Source: an uncultured Pelagibacteraceae bacterium
GTDB lineage: Bacteria > Pseudomonadota > Alphaproteobacteria > Pelagibacterales > AG-422-B15
Direction: 5' to 3'
Length of the DNA: 38,866 nt
Assembly: GCA_902584815.1 (NCBI GenBank)
Contig: CACIBF010000010.1
Span: 1 to 38,866 of the forward strand
This document shows, piece after piece, positions 18,233-26,262 of the stretch. A program made the translations under genes and the position numbers. The notes below the pieces were generated by a model, which saw only the letters and a list, made by a program, of their open reading frames with translations, ran no database searches and had not been told where the DNA came from. Position 1 is the first letter of the stretch. Each line of letters opens with the position of its first letter.

Positions 18233-19361
18233 TGGTTAAAGCCTTCAAAATATTATTATTATTTGTAGCAAAGCCTACTGCTGAGAATTGATCTTTATCT
18301 TCAAGGGCGTTTAAAAGTTTATCATAACGACCGCCAGATATTAGGACATCTGAATTAAGATCATTTGTTATCTCAAAAATTATACCATCATAAAATTCAA
18401 TCGAATGGCCAAAGTCACAATCGAAATAAATTGGTTTAGCTGATATTTTTATTAGATTAGATGACAGTTGATTTATCATTTCTTGTCCTAAATCAAACCT
18501 TTGAATATCAAAATCATTTATAAATTTATTCATTTGATCATCGATTGTTTGCATTGGACCATTTAAAGAAAGAAATTTATTAATAACTTTTTGAATTTCT
18601 TTTCCTTGTTTTGAAGATACAACACTCTCACTTTTAAGATTAAAACGGGAGGCAATTTCATCAATTGTTCTCGATCCAGTTTTTAATTGATCTTCATTTA
18701 GTAAAATATCCTTTATTTCTTCATTGACTATTTTATCATCTCCAAAAACATCTCTGATGATATTTGATTTTCTCTCTTTATCATATCCAACTCCATCACT
18801 AATACGATTTAATAACTTATCAAAATAATCTCGACGATAAAAATGTCTCAACAGTCTTTGCTTCCACCTTTGGGGAAGATCAAGAGAATTTATAAATAAA
18901 TTAAATAACGAAATACTACTAATGCGTATACTAAAATCATTTATACCAATTTGATTCATGGTTTCTATCGCTAGATTTATTGCCTGAAATTCCTTTTCAA
19001 AATTGGATATTTTAGAACTATCTTTATATATAATTTCAATACCTGACTGATTTAATTCAAGAGACTGTTCAGTAGAAGTCAATGAGGATCTAAATACTGG
19101 ACCACTGTAGCATAATTGTCCATTTTCAAATTTATTTATATTTTCAAGAAAATGTTTACAAGTAGGTATAGTTAGATCAGGACGAAGGCACATTTCATCG
19201 CCAGAATTATTCGTAAATGAAAACATTCTTCGTCTTATATCTTCTCCAGACGTTTCATAAAATAACTCGGAATTATAAACTAATGGAAGATCTACATACT
19301 GAAAATTATTTTCAGTAAATAAATTTTTTAGGAAAATGTTTATATCTTGGATAGAGTTCAT
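18225..19361 (-). CDS. hisZ: ATP phosphoribosyltransferase regulatory subunit
   Basis: A 378-residue HisRS paralogue without synthetase activity. It activates short-form HisG and gives feedback inhibition by histidine. The class II synthetase-like core shows SGEDIRRRMFSFTN, MCLRPDLTIPTC, LISGGRYDKLL and AVGFA. The linker is long and poorly conserved, as is common in alphaproteobacterial HisZ. It lies between hisS (4-base gap) and hisG (8-base overlap), a typical order for the class. Confidence 0.92.
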   Translation of the reverse strand: MNSIQDINIFLKNLFTENNFQYVDLPLVYNSELFYETSGEDIRRRMFSFTNNSGDEMCLRPDLTIPTCKHFLENINKFENGQLCYSGPVFRSSLTSTEQSLELNQSGIEIIYKDSSKISNFEKEFQAINLAIETMNQIGINDFSIRISSISLFNLFINSLDLPQRWKQRLLRHFYRRDYFDKLLNRISDGVGYDKERKSNIIRDVFGDDKIVNEEIKDILLNEDQLKTGSRTIDEIASRFNLKSESVVSSKQGKEIQKVINKFLSLNGPMQTIDDQMNKFINDFDIQRFDLGQEMINQLSSNLIKISAKPIYFDCDFGHSIEFYDGIIFEITNDLNSDVLISGGRYDKLLNALEDKDQFSAVGFATNNNNILKALTNV

Positions 19362-19365
19362 GAAA

Positions 19366-20757
19366 TTATTTTTTAATAATTTTTAATACAGAAGATATTA
19401 AATTCTGACGTTCAATATTTATTTGTCCTGCTTTACTTTCTTTCCACTCATCTCTTTCACTTATTTGTTTTGAAATTTCCTTTCCAGCTGACAGATCTTT
19501 GATTGATAGCACTCCTTTTTCAAGCTCTTCATCGCCTGCAATAATTGCAATTGAAGCATTGCGTTTATCACAATATTTAAGTTGCTTACCAAGATTTTGA
19601 GATCCAAATGAAATCTCACATGGAATATTGTTATTTCTTAACTCTTCAGCAATTTTGACATATTCACTTAGATTTTCATTGTTCATATTAACGATTACAA
19701 CCAATGGATTCTCTGAAACATCAAAATCATTTCTTTGCTGCAATGCATAAACCAATCGATCAACCCCAATGGAAATACCGGTTGCAGGAACATCTTCTTT
19801 TCCAAATCGTGAAATTAATTTATCGTATCTACCTCCTCCAGCAACAGAACCAAAAACAACATCTACGCCCTTATTATTCTTTACCTTGAATAATAATTCT
19901 GCCTCGAAAACCATTCCAGTATAATAGTCAAGTCCCCTGACGACTGATGGATCAAAATCAATCGATAAATTTGGGAAGTTAGATAAATAATTTTCAAAAT
20001 CTAAAATTTGTTCATTTGATTTATCTCCATTTTTTATAAATTGGACGATTGACTCTGCTTGCTCATCCGATAGGCCAACCCCACTCATCACATCACCTGA
20101 CTGATCTTTTCGCCCAGTTGTAAGCAGCTCTCTAACTCCATCCTCACCAAACCGATCAAGCTTATCTATGGCCCTTAACACGTCTGAAATCTGGTTTAAT
20201 GGAATATCAGTTTCATTAAACAAATCATTCCAAATCATTCTATTAGAATATTTAATTCTATAATCTTTTGAACTGAGGCCAAGTTTCTCAAAAATTTTAG
20301 CAACCATAACACAAAGCTCTGCATCAATATTAGCACTTTGAACACCAATGACATCTGCATCAAATTGTCTAAATTCTCTGTACCGCCCTGGTCCAGGTTT
20401 TTCATTTCTCCAAACATTTCCACTCTGATAGCGTTTAAACGGCTTTACAATATTTTGATAATTAGCTGCAACAAAACGAGCTAATGGTGCTGTGAGATCG
20501 TACCGTAAAGATATCCATTGATTATCTTCATCTTGAATTGAAAATACTCCACCACTTGGACGATCAATATCAGGCAAGAATTTTCCTAAGGCATCTGTAA
20601 ATTCAAATGCAGGAGTTTCTAACTCTCTAAATCCAAAATTTTGACACACTTCTTCTATTGTCTTCGAAACTTTTTTTCGAACACTAATTGTAATCTCGTC
20701 ATTATCTTTAAATCCTTTTGGCAATACAGCCTTAGGATTTTTTTGTTCTTTTTTCAT
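19366..20757 (-). CDS. hisS: Histidyl-tRNA synthetase, alphaproteobacterial type
   Basis: Charges tRNA-His. The 463-residue class II enzyme has SLRYDLTAPLARFVA (motif 1 region), the motif 2 stretch SGNVWRNEKPGPGRYREFRQ with FDADVIG after it, the histidine motif RGLDYYTG (residues 274-281), GGGRYDKLI, and GISIGVDRL (motif 3). The WRNEKPGPGR form of motif 2 is the divergent alphaproteobacterial version, known to go with tRNA-His lacking G-1. The tRNA-His in this window is of that kind. It heads the hisS-hisZ-hisG operon, with a 228-base region to the divergent MFS gene. Confidence 0.95.
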   Translation of the reverse strand: MKKEQKNPKAVLPKGFKDNDEITISVRKKVSKTIEEVCQNFGFRELETPAFEFTDALGKFLPDIDRPSGGVFSIQDEDNQWISLRYDLTAPLARFVAANYQNIVKPFKRYQSGNVWRNEKPGPGRYREFRQFDADVIGVQSANIDAELCVMVAKIFEKLGLSSKDYRIKYSNRMIWNDLFNETDIPLNQISDVLRAIDKLDRFGEDGVRELLTTGRKDQSGDVMSGVGLSDEQAESIVQFIKNGDKSNEQILDFENYLSNFPNLSIDFDPSVVRGLDYYTGMVFEAELLFKVKNNKGVDVVFGSVAGGGRYDKLISRFGKEDVPATGISIGVDRLVYALQQRNDFDVSENPLVVIVNMNNENLSEYVKIAEELRNNNIPCEISFGSQNLGKQLKYCDKRNASIAIIAGDEELEKGVLSIKDLSAGKEISKQISERDEWKESKAGQINIERQNLISSVLKIIKK

Positions 20758-20820
20758 GCATTCATATTTTAGTATCTCTATAATACTATATTTTGTTTAA
20801 TGGTATAAGGGGTTGTGGTC

Positions 20821-20842
20821 TGCTAGTAGTTTTTTTCTAGCA
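20821..20842. repeat. Inverted repeat in hisS-MFS intergenic region
   Basis: TGCTAG (20821-20826) and CTAGCA (20837-20842) are perfect inverted copies separated by 10 bases that are mostly T. It lies in the 228-base region between divergent hisS and the MFS gene. It may be a hairpin or an operator; the function is unknown. Confidence 0.35.
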
Positions 20843-20863
20843 AACTTAAATATGTGCAGTGTG

Positions 20864-20881
20864 ATGTTTAAAGTTAAACAT
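20864..20881. promoter_or_regulatory. 18-bp near-perfect palindrome, possible operator
   Basis: ATGTTTAA (20864-20871), AG, TTAAACAT (20874-20881) has two perfect 8-base arms with a 2-base spacer. Such short-spacer palindromes are typical binding sites of dimeric regulators. It lies about 105 bases before the MFS start and about 107 bases before the hisS start, so it could act on either gene. No regulator gene is adjacent. Confidence 0.4.
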
Positions 20882-20985
20882 GAGCTAGGATTTGCATTAT
20901 TTAGTGTAAAAAGTCAAATATAATTGAAATTTTGTATATATGAACAATATTGTGTATTGTAATACCTTTAAATCTCCTCATTTTT

Positions 20986-22188
20986 ATGGATAGTAACATT
21001 AAGCAACCTCGTCTAATTACATTTTATGCTGCTACAGGGCATCTTATGATGCATATGTTTGCAGCATTTTATTTTGTAATTGTTCTGGCAATTGAGGATG
21101 ATTGGAATTTTTCTTATGATGAATTAATTAACTTATGGCTTTTGGGCTCACTATTAGTTGGATTAGGTTCTATTCCCGCAGGTTGGCTTAGTGATCGATG
21201 GAGCCGCTCCGGAATGCTAGCGATTATGTTTATTGGACTTGGAACCTCCTCAATACTTTGCGGATTTAGCAATAATAAGTTTTCATTAATGATAAATCTA
21301 TCAGCTCTTGGACTTTTCTGCTCAATCTATCATCCTGCAGGTATATCATGGGTTGTAAACACATCTAAAGAAACCGGCAGAGCTCTTGGATTTAATAATA
21401 TATTTGGTGGTGTAGGAATTGGATTAGGCGCATTCTCTTCAGGCTTAATTATTGATATGTATAATTGGAATTATGCTTTTATTTTTCCAGGATTAATATC
21501 AATAATTATAGGCATTGGTTTATTTCTTCACATCTATCAAGGAAAGATATCATTTAAAAATATCATTTCTGACAAATTTAATGATAACCCAGAGCAAAAC
21601 CAATTATTAAAAATTGCCATTATAATGCTTGTTAGTATTACATGTATGTCATTTGTATATCAAATCTTACAATCTAGTTTACCTAAAGTTATAGATATTC
21701 GTTTAGCAGAAAAATTTGACTTTGGTGCATCACAAATAGGATTAATAGTATCTTTTATTTATATTGTAAGCGGCTTAATGAATTATATAGGAGGTATATT
21801 GGCAGACAAATATCCAGAAAAAAATATTTATTTAATAGGTATTTTGGGTCAAGGGATTTTACTCTTTTTTATATTTAGCCTTTCAAATTACTTCCTAATA
21901 ATCATCAGTCTTTTCATTGTAGCTTTTAATTCATCCATACTGCCTGCTGAAAATTTATTGCTGGCATACTTTTCACCACAGAAGCATCAAAGCCTTGTGT
22001 ATGGAATCAAATTTATTGTTTCGTTTGCAATAGCACCAATAGCTCTGTTTCTAATTTCAACAAGCTATGAAGTAACGAAAGAATTTAGTTATTTATATCT
22101 TTCCAGTGGAATATTGATGCTGATATTATTTTTCGTTGTATTTACTCTTCCTTCGGCGCCAAAAAAGTCTATCAGTGAGGCATTCTAA
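20986..22188 (+). CDS. MFS transporter
   Basis: An inner-membrane protein of 400 residues, starting at the ATG at 20986, with about 12 hydrophobic segments in two halves. The loop 2-3 motif of the major facilitator superfamily appears as IPAGWLSDRWSRSG. YHPAGISWVVN in the fourth to fifth segments resembles the fosmidomycin-resistance (Fsr)-like branch, and a second-half equivalent GGILADKYPEKN is visible. The substrate is unknown. An upstream in-frame TTG at 20950 is possible but unsupported. The 3' end overlaps the converging cytochrome gene by 17 bases. Confidence 0.85.
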   Translation: MDSNIKQPRLITFYAATGHLMMHMFAAFYFVIVLAIEDDWNFSYDELINLWLLGSLLVGLGSIPAGWLSDRWSRSGMLAIMFIGLGTSSILCGFSNNKFSLMINLSALGLFCSIYHPAGISWVVNTSKETGRALGFNNIFGGVGIGLGAFSSGLIIDMYNWNYAFIFPGLISIIIGIGLFLHIYQGKISFKNIISDKFNDNPEQNQLLKIAIIMLVSITCMSFVYQILQSSLPKVIDIRLAEKFDFGASQIGLIVSFIYIVSGLMNYIGGILADKYPEKNIYLIGILGQGILLFFIFSLSNYFLIIISLFIVAFNSSILPAENLLLAYFSPQKHQSLVYGIKFIVSFAIAPIALFLISTSYEVTKEFSYLYLSSGILMLILFFVVFTLPSAPKKSISEAF

Positions 22189-22624
22189 ACTTATCATGAC
22201 AAGTTTTGCATTGTGACCAGATCATTTTTTTTTGATACTCTTTTAATTCATCGCCCATTAAGTTCATTGCTATTTTAGCAAAGTCACTAGCATCGTTTGA
22301 TGCTTTGTTCATTAATTCATTAAATAATTCTTTTTCTTTCCAGACTGATGGTAACGCTCCAGTGTCATATCCTGTTTTTGTATTATCAGGAAAGTAACTG
22401 ATTAATGATTTGTAATTTCTAGACATTTTTAATGCTAAGTCAGAAACACTCTGATTATTTCCCTTTGTAATTTCAGAAGACATTTTTTTTGCATAGCTGT
22501 AATTTTGTTTAAACATGGCTTTTCGACCTTTAATAAGCTCCTTATCACTCATATTATCGGCATATATGCTAATTGAACATGAAGTTAAAATAACTAAAAT
22601 TAATAATTGAAGTAAATTTTTCAT
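22172..22624 (-). CDS. Cytochrome c' (class II c-type cytochrome)
   Basis: A 150-residue exported protein with a single C-terminal haem site CKTCH (C139, C142, H143) close to the end, as in the four-helix cytochrome c' family. The signal sequence ends either at a type I site (ISIYA then D) or at a lipobox-like LTSC (C16), so it may be membrane-anchored. It contains KGRKAMFKQNYSYAKKM and later PSVWKEKELFNELM, and Trp near the haem site (MIWSQC), all in keeping with the family. It is divergent from a cytochrome b561 gene, 18 bases apart, suggesting a shared periplasmic electron-transfer role. Confidence 0.85.
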   Translation of the reverse strand: MKNLLQLLILVILTSCSISIYADNMSDKELIKGRKAMFKQNYSYAKKMSSEITKGNNQSVSDLALKMSRNYKSLISYFPDNTKTGYDTGALPSVWKEKELFNELMNKASNDASDFAKIAMNLMGDELKEYQKKMIWSQCKTCHDKFRMPH

Positions 22625-22642
22625 ATATTACATATTATTATA

Positions 22643-23173
22643 ATGAAGTTTTTAAATAATGAAAACAAATATGGAATTGTTTCAATTTTATTACATTGGA
22701 TTACTTTCTTAATTTTAATATTTCAAATTCCAATAGGATTCTATTTAGCAGATCTTGAATTCTCTGACTTTAAATTATCAGTAGAGAATTATCATTCAAT
22801 ATTTGGCATAATTATATTTTATATAACTTTACTAAGAATTATTTGGAAATTTATAAATGTTTCACCGCTTGAATCTAATCAGATAGCATCTTGGCAATCA
22901 ATTATTTCCAAAATAAACCACTGGTTATTATATTTTTCACTTCTAGCTATCACTGTATCAGGAATCGTAAAAAAATTATTATCTGGTGAAGATGTAAATT
23001 TTCTTTTTACATCCGTAACTCTTGATTACTTTGATTTTGAAATTGTTGAAATAGCGGAAAAGACACATGTATCCGCAACTATTCTTCTAATAGTTCTTCT
23101 TGTCTTGCATATTTTAGCAGTTTTGTATCATCATATTTTTCTAAAAGACCCAATTTTGAAAAAAATCTCTTAA
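22643..23173 (+). CDS. Cytochrome b561 family protein
   Basis: A 176-residue membrane protein with four hydrophobic segments, of the dihaem cytochrome b561 (CybB) family. Haem-ligand histidines are likely in LLHWITF (segment 1), NYHSIFG (segment 2) and THVSATI / LHILAVLYHH (segment 4). The opening YGIVSILLHWI is the usual family start. It probably moves electrons between the quinone pool and the periplasm, with the adjacent divergent cytochrome c' a plausible partner (inference). Confidence 0.88.
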   Translation: MKFLNNENKYGIVSILLHWITFLILIFQIPIGFYLADLEFSDFKLSVENYHSIFGIIIFYITLLRIIWKFINVSPLESNQIASWQSIISKINHWLLYFSLLAITVSGIVKKLLSGEDVNFLFTSVTLDYFDFEIVEIAEKTHVSATILLIVLLVLHILAVLYHHIFLKDPILKKIS

Positions 23174-23179
23174 ATAATA

Positions 23180-23256
23180 TGGTACAGCTGACTAGATTCG
23201 AACTAGTGACCTCCTGAACCACAACCAGGCGCTCTAACCAACTGAGCTACAGCTGC
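23180..23256 (-). tRNA. tRNA-His (GTG), lacking encoded G-1
   Basis: A full cloverleaf is visible: acceptor GCAGCTG (read from 23256) pairs with CAGCTGT (with a G-U at 1:72), D arm GCTC/GAGC, anticodon stem CCTGG/TCAGG with loop TTGTGGT (anticodon GTG), and T arm ACTAG-TTCGAAT-CTAGT. The discriminator is A73 and CCA is encoded. Position -1 is T, not the near-universal G. This matches the unusual alphaproteobacterial tRNA-His and the divergent HisRS at 19366-20757. It is only 5 bases from tRNA-Phe. Confidence 0.95.
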
Positions 23257-23261
23257 ATAAG

Positions 23262-23337
23262 TGGTGGCTCGAGGTGGACTTGAACCACCGACACAAGGAT
23301 TTTCAGTCCTATGCTCTACCAACTGAGCTATCGAGCC
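23262..23337 (-). tRNA. tRNA-Phe (GAA)
   Basis: Cloverleaf with acceptor GGCTCGA paired to TCGAGCC, D arm GCTC/GAGC, anticodon stem AGGAC/ATCCT with loop TGAAAAT carrying anticodon GAA, T arm with TTCAAGT, A73 and encoded CCA. It lies immediately upstream of tRNA-His, so the pair is likely one transcript. The position downstream of maf/infA is usual in Alphaproteobacteria. Confidence 0.96.
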
Positions 23338-23389
23338 GTAAGCGTAATTCATTACATAGCAATAAAATTACAAATATCTTTTAACTGTT

Positions 23390-23752
23390 TTATTTTAATT
23401 CATCTAGCTTTTTTCTCAAACTATCAATCAGTTCATTTAGATTTTTATATGAGTTCATTTCGTCTGAGGTAATAAGCAGGTTCATATCATTAGACTTTTT
23501 TAAGTAAGCACAGGGTAACGAGGCATCTTTTAGTTTCTGATCATTTATTATTTGATCTTTGTAAATAAACGAGGATTTGATTTTCAGATCTTTTAGAAAT
23601 GCAGCCCATTCATCTCTTTTTCCAAGATTATCGTAAGTTATTCCACAAAGACTACATTCATATGTATCAGGTGATACAATTTTGTGTACCCAGTCTATTA
23701 GTGAATTAATTTTTCCGCTCTTTGCATTATATATAAAAACTATTTCACTCAT
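23390..23752 (-). CDS. Conserved small CxxC protein of unknown function
   Basis: A 120-residue cytoplasmic protein without signal or membrane segments. It starts MSEIVFIYNAKSGKINSLID and then has VSPDTYECSLCGITYDNLG, with a C-x-x-C pair (about C33, C36), and GKRDEWAAFL. The arrangement (YNA.SG ... S..TY.C.LC.ITY...G.R..W) belongs to a family of short conserved proteins, some loosely annotated as GTPase, but no GTPase motifs are present here. A metal- or redox-active pair is possible. The start overlaps the maf stop by 4 bases (ATGA), implying translational coupling. It takes the place next to tRNA-Phe where yacG often lies in this class. Confidence 0.7.
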   Translation of the reverse strand: MSEIVFIYNAKSGKINSLIDWVHKIVSPDTYECSLCGITYDNLGKRDEWAAFLKDLKIKSSFIYKDQIINDQKLKDASLPCAYLKKSNDMNLLITSDEMNSYKNLNELIDSLRKKLDELK

Positions 23753-24315
23753 ACAGCTCCAACAGATTTTAATATGTTTCGTGTCTCATAAAGTGGAAGG
23801 CCTACGATATTTGAATAAGAGCCATTTATAAATTTTATAAATGACTCTGCCTGGCCTTGAATTCGATAAGAGCCAGCAACATTTAACCACTCATTGGATG
23901 AAATATATTGGTCAATTTCATTTTTTGACAATCTCTTCATTAAGATAGTACTTAGAACAGACTTGGTTATTAAATTTTTATCTTTATCTAAAATACATAA
24001 ACTAGTTATTACTTTATGTCTTTTTCCAGACAAAAAATTAAGATTCTGAGCAGCAATTTCTGGCTTATCAGTTTTATCAATAAGCCTTCTTCCACAAAAA
24101 GCAATTGTATCTGCTGTTAGTATTATGCTATTAGAGTTATTCTCTTTCAAAGAATCCATTTTTTCAAATGAAATTCTTTTTACATAATCCTTTGGAGTTT
24201 CATTTTTATGAATTGACTCATCTATATCAGGTGAGATGACTTGATCAGGATTAATTCCAATACTTTTCAATAATTCTAATCTTCGGGGAGATGAACTTCC
24301 TAGAATAAATTTCAA
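23749..24315 (-). CDS. maf: Maf-family nucleoside triphosphate pyrophosphatase
   Basis: A 188-residue house-cleaning pyrophosphatase that hydrolyses non-canonical or canonical NTPs such as dTTP/UTP (YhdE-type) or m7GTP (YceF-type); the subtype is not decided here. Motifs are ILGSSSPRRLELLKSIGI at the start, LTADTIAFCGRRLIDKT with the catalytic Asp, FLSGKRHKVITSL, and the C-terminal AGSYRIQGQAESFIKFI and GSYSNIVGLPL. It follows infA after 17 bases, as in other Alphaproteobacteria. Confidence 0.93.
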   Translation of the reverse strand: MKFILGSSSPRRLELLKSIGINPDQVISPDIDESIHKNETPKDYVKRISFEKMDSLKENNSNSIILTADTIAFCGRRLIDKTDKPEIAAQNLNFLSGKRHKVITSLCILDKDKNLITKSVLSTILMKRLSKNEIDQYISSNEWLNVAGSYRIQGQAESFIKFINGSYSNIVGLPLYETRNILKSVGAV

Positions 24316-24332
24316 TATTAAATCTCTTTTGA

Positions 24333-24551
24333 TTATTTATAGCGGAAAATAATACGTCCTTTGGTTAAATCATAGGGCGTGATTTGAACTAATACTTCAT
24401 CTCCAGCAAGAACACGTATCCTATTCTTTCTCATTCTACCTGCAGTATGTGCTAAAACTTCGTGTCCATTCTCTAATGCTACTTTAAACATTGCATTAGG
24501 AAGTAAATCTGTAACCTTACCTTTGAATTCTAATATTTCTTCTTTTGACAT
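24333..24551 (-). CDS. infA: Translation initiation factor IF-1
   Basis: A 72-residue OB-fold protein that binds the ribosomal A site during initiation. The sequence [19 protein letters not shown], then [19 protein letters not shown] and [15 protein letters not shown], is almost the standard bacterial IF-1. It starts 2 bases after the hisD stop. The hisD-infA-maf order is alphaproteobacterial. Confidence 0.97.
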   Translation of the reverse strand: MSKEEILEFKGKVTDLLPNAMFKVALENGHEVLAHTAGRMRKNRIRVLAGDEVLVQITPYDLTKGRIIFRYK

Positions 24552-24553
24552 AT

Positions 24554-25849
24554 TTATTTTTTAGAAAGCCTATATTCTATTGATCGAGCATGGCCGTCAA
24601 GCCCCTCATCTTTAGCCATTGACATAGCATCTGAACCGATTTTTTCAAGACTTTCTGGTGTACATTCAATAATTGATGTTCTTTTTATAAAATCAAAAAC
24701 TGAAAGTCCGGAGGAATACCTAGCAGTTCTATCTGTTGGAAGAACATGACTTGGTCCCGCCAAATAATCTCCAATTACTTCTGGAGTTGATGTTCCAACA
24801 AAAATAGCTCCTGCGTGCTTTATATCATTTAAATATTCATTTGCATTTTGAAATGAAAGCTCTAAATGCTCAGGAGCAAGTTGATTTGATATTTGAATTG
24901 CCTCATCTATATCTTTTGTAACAATAATGGCTCCATGTCTTTCCCAGCTTTCAGAAGCAATAACTTTACGAGGCAAAGAATTGAGCTGATCTAAAACTTC
25001 AGTCTCAACTTTATTTGCAAATGAGTCACTGTCCGTAATCAAAATACTTTGAGCGCTACTATCATGCTCAGCTTGAGATAGAAGATCAGCAGCAGTAATT
25101 TTTGGATTATTTGAATCATTAGCAACAATTACTATTTCAGAAGGCCCTGCAAACATATCAATACCAACTGATCCAAATACTTGCTTTTTTGCCTCCGCTA
25201 CATAGGCGTTTCCTGGTCCAACAATTTTATCTACTTTATTAATTGTATCAGTTCCAAATGCGAGTGCCCCTATTGCTTGAGCGCCCCCTATTTGATAAAC
25301 CTCATTTATATTTAGTAATTTAGCAGCATATAAAGTAGATGGATTGAGCTCCCCATTCCTAGCTGGCGTAACCATGACAATATCTTTTACCCCTGCTACT
25401 TTAGCTGGGATCGCATTCATTAATACCGTGCTTGGATAGCTAGCAGTTCCTCCAGGAACATAAATTCCCACTCTTTCAATAGGTTTCCATTGGTACCCTA
25501 AAGTGGTTCCTGTTTCATCTGTATATAACTGATCAGCTGGCAGCTGACGTCTATGATACTCAGTAATTCTTTTGGAAGCTATCTCCATTGATTTCTTAAT
25601 ATCTACTTCGCATCTACTATCGAATTCATTAATATTATCTTCGCTAAGTTTAAGTTGTTCTAATTTTAGAGAATTGGCGTCATATTTATTTGTTAGTTCA
25701 ATAAGAGCTTTATCTCCATCACATTTAATTTTTTCTAGTATTGATACAACAATCTTACTTACATCTTGGGATGTATTACGATCATTTTCAATTAGCTTTT
25801 TAAAGCTTTCTTTAAAACTTTGATCAGTTGTATTAAGTCTGAGCGTCAT
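24554..25849 (-). CDS. hisD: Histidinol dehydrogenase
   Basis: Catalyses the last two oxidations of histidine synthesis (histidinol to histidine, NAD and zinc dependent). The 431-residue protein has the usual motifs: [58 protein letters not shown] with zinc-ligand His, [10 protein letters not shown] and [14 protein letters not shown]. Its start overlaps the DUF2948 gene by 17 bases. It is remote from hisG/hisZ/hisS in this window, so histidine genes are scattered. Confidence 0.97.
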   Translation of the reverse strand: MTLRLNTTDQSFKESFKKLIENDRNTSQDVSKIVVSILEKIKCDGDKALIELTNKYDANSLKLEQLKLSEDNINEFDSRCEVDIKKSMEIASKRITEYHRRQLPADQLYTDETGTTLGYQWKPIERVGIYVPGGTASYPSTVLMNAIPAKVAGVKDIVMVTPARNGELNPSTLYAAKLLNINEVYQIGGAQAIGALAFGTDTINKVDKIVGPGNAYVAEAKKQVFGSVGIDMFAGPSEIVIVANDSNNPKITAADLLSQAEHDSSAQSILITDSDSFANKVETEVLDQLNSLPRKVIASESWERHGAIIVTKDIDEAIQISNQLAPEHLELSFQNANEYLNDIKHAGAIFVGTSTPEVIGDYLAGPSHVLPTDRTARYSSGLSVFDFIKRTSIIECTPESLEKIGSDAMSMAKDEGLDGHARSIEYRLSKK

Positions 25850-26261
25850 TTTTTTTATTTACTTCTTCTACAGTCCAAGAGTCACCTTGATCTTCTAGTT
25901 TTGCTTGTACTACTTCAGTTTCGAGTTTTATAGTGGCATCATTATTGAAAAGCAATTCAATTTCAATATTTTTGGACTTATTGTAATAAAAATTAAATGT
26001 TAGCAATTCTAAGACTTTAGCCTTATCCATTTGATCAATATTCTTGGAATGGACGGCTAAAACATCCTCAAAAACTAAAACTGCTTTTGTTCGATTATTT
26101 GTCTTATTTACAATTTTTTCTTCCCACATAAAACGGGTAATCATTACAATAAATGTACGTATAGATGGCAAATATCTAACATCATTTACTTCAATTAAGC
26201 CATCTTGAAGAACTGTTGCAATAATTTTTAATTCCTCTGTATCGATTGCATTGAGCTTCAT
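25833..26261 (-). CDS. DUF2948 family protein
   Basis: A 142-residue protein with the pattern of DUF2948, a family restricted mainly to Alphaproteobacteria and nearly always found between murA and hisD, as here. It has MKLNAIDTEELKIIATVLQD, MITRFMWEEK, AVLVFEDVLAVHSKNI, LLTFNF and an acidic tail. No catalytic motif is apparent. The function is unknown. It starts 1 base after the murA stop and overlaps hisD by 17 bases. Confidence 0.85.
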   Translation of the reverse strand: MKLNAIDTEELKIIATVLQDGLIEVNDVRYLPSIRTFIVMITRFMWEEKIVNKTNNRTKAVLVFEDVLAVHSKNIDQMDKAKVLELLTFNFYYNKSKNIEIELLFNNDATIKLETEVVQAKLEDQGDSWTVEEVNKKNDAQT

Positions 26262-26262
26262 T

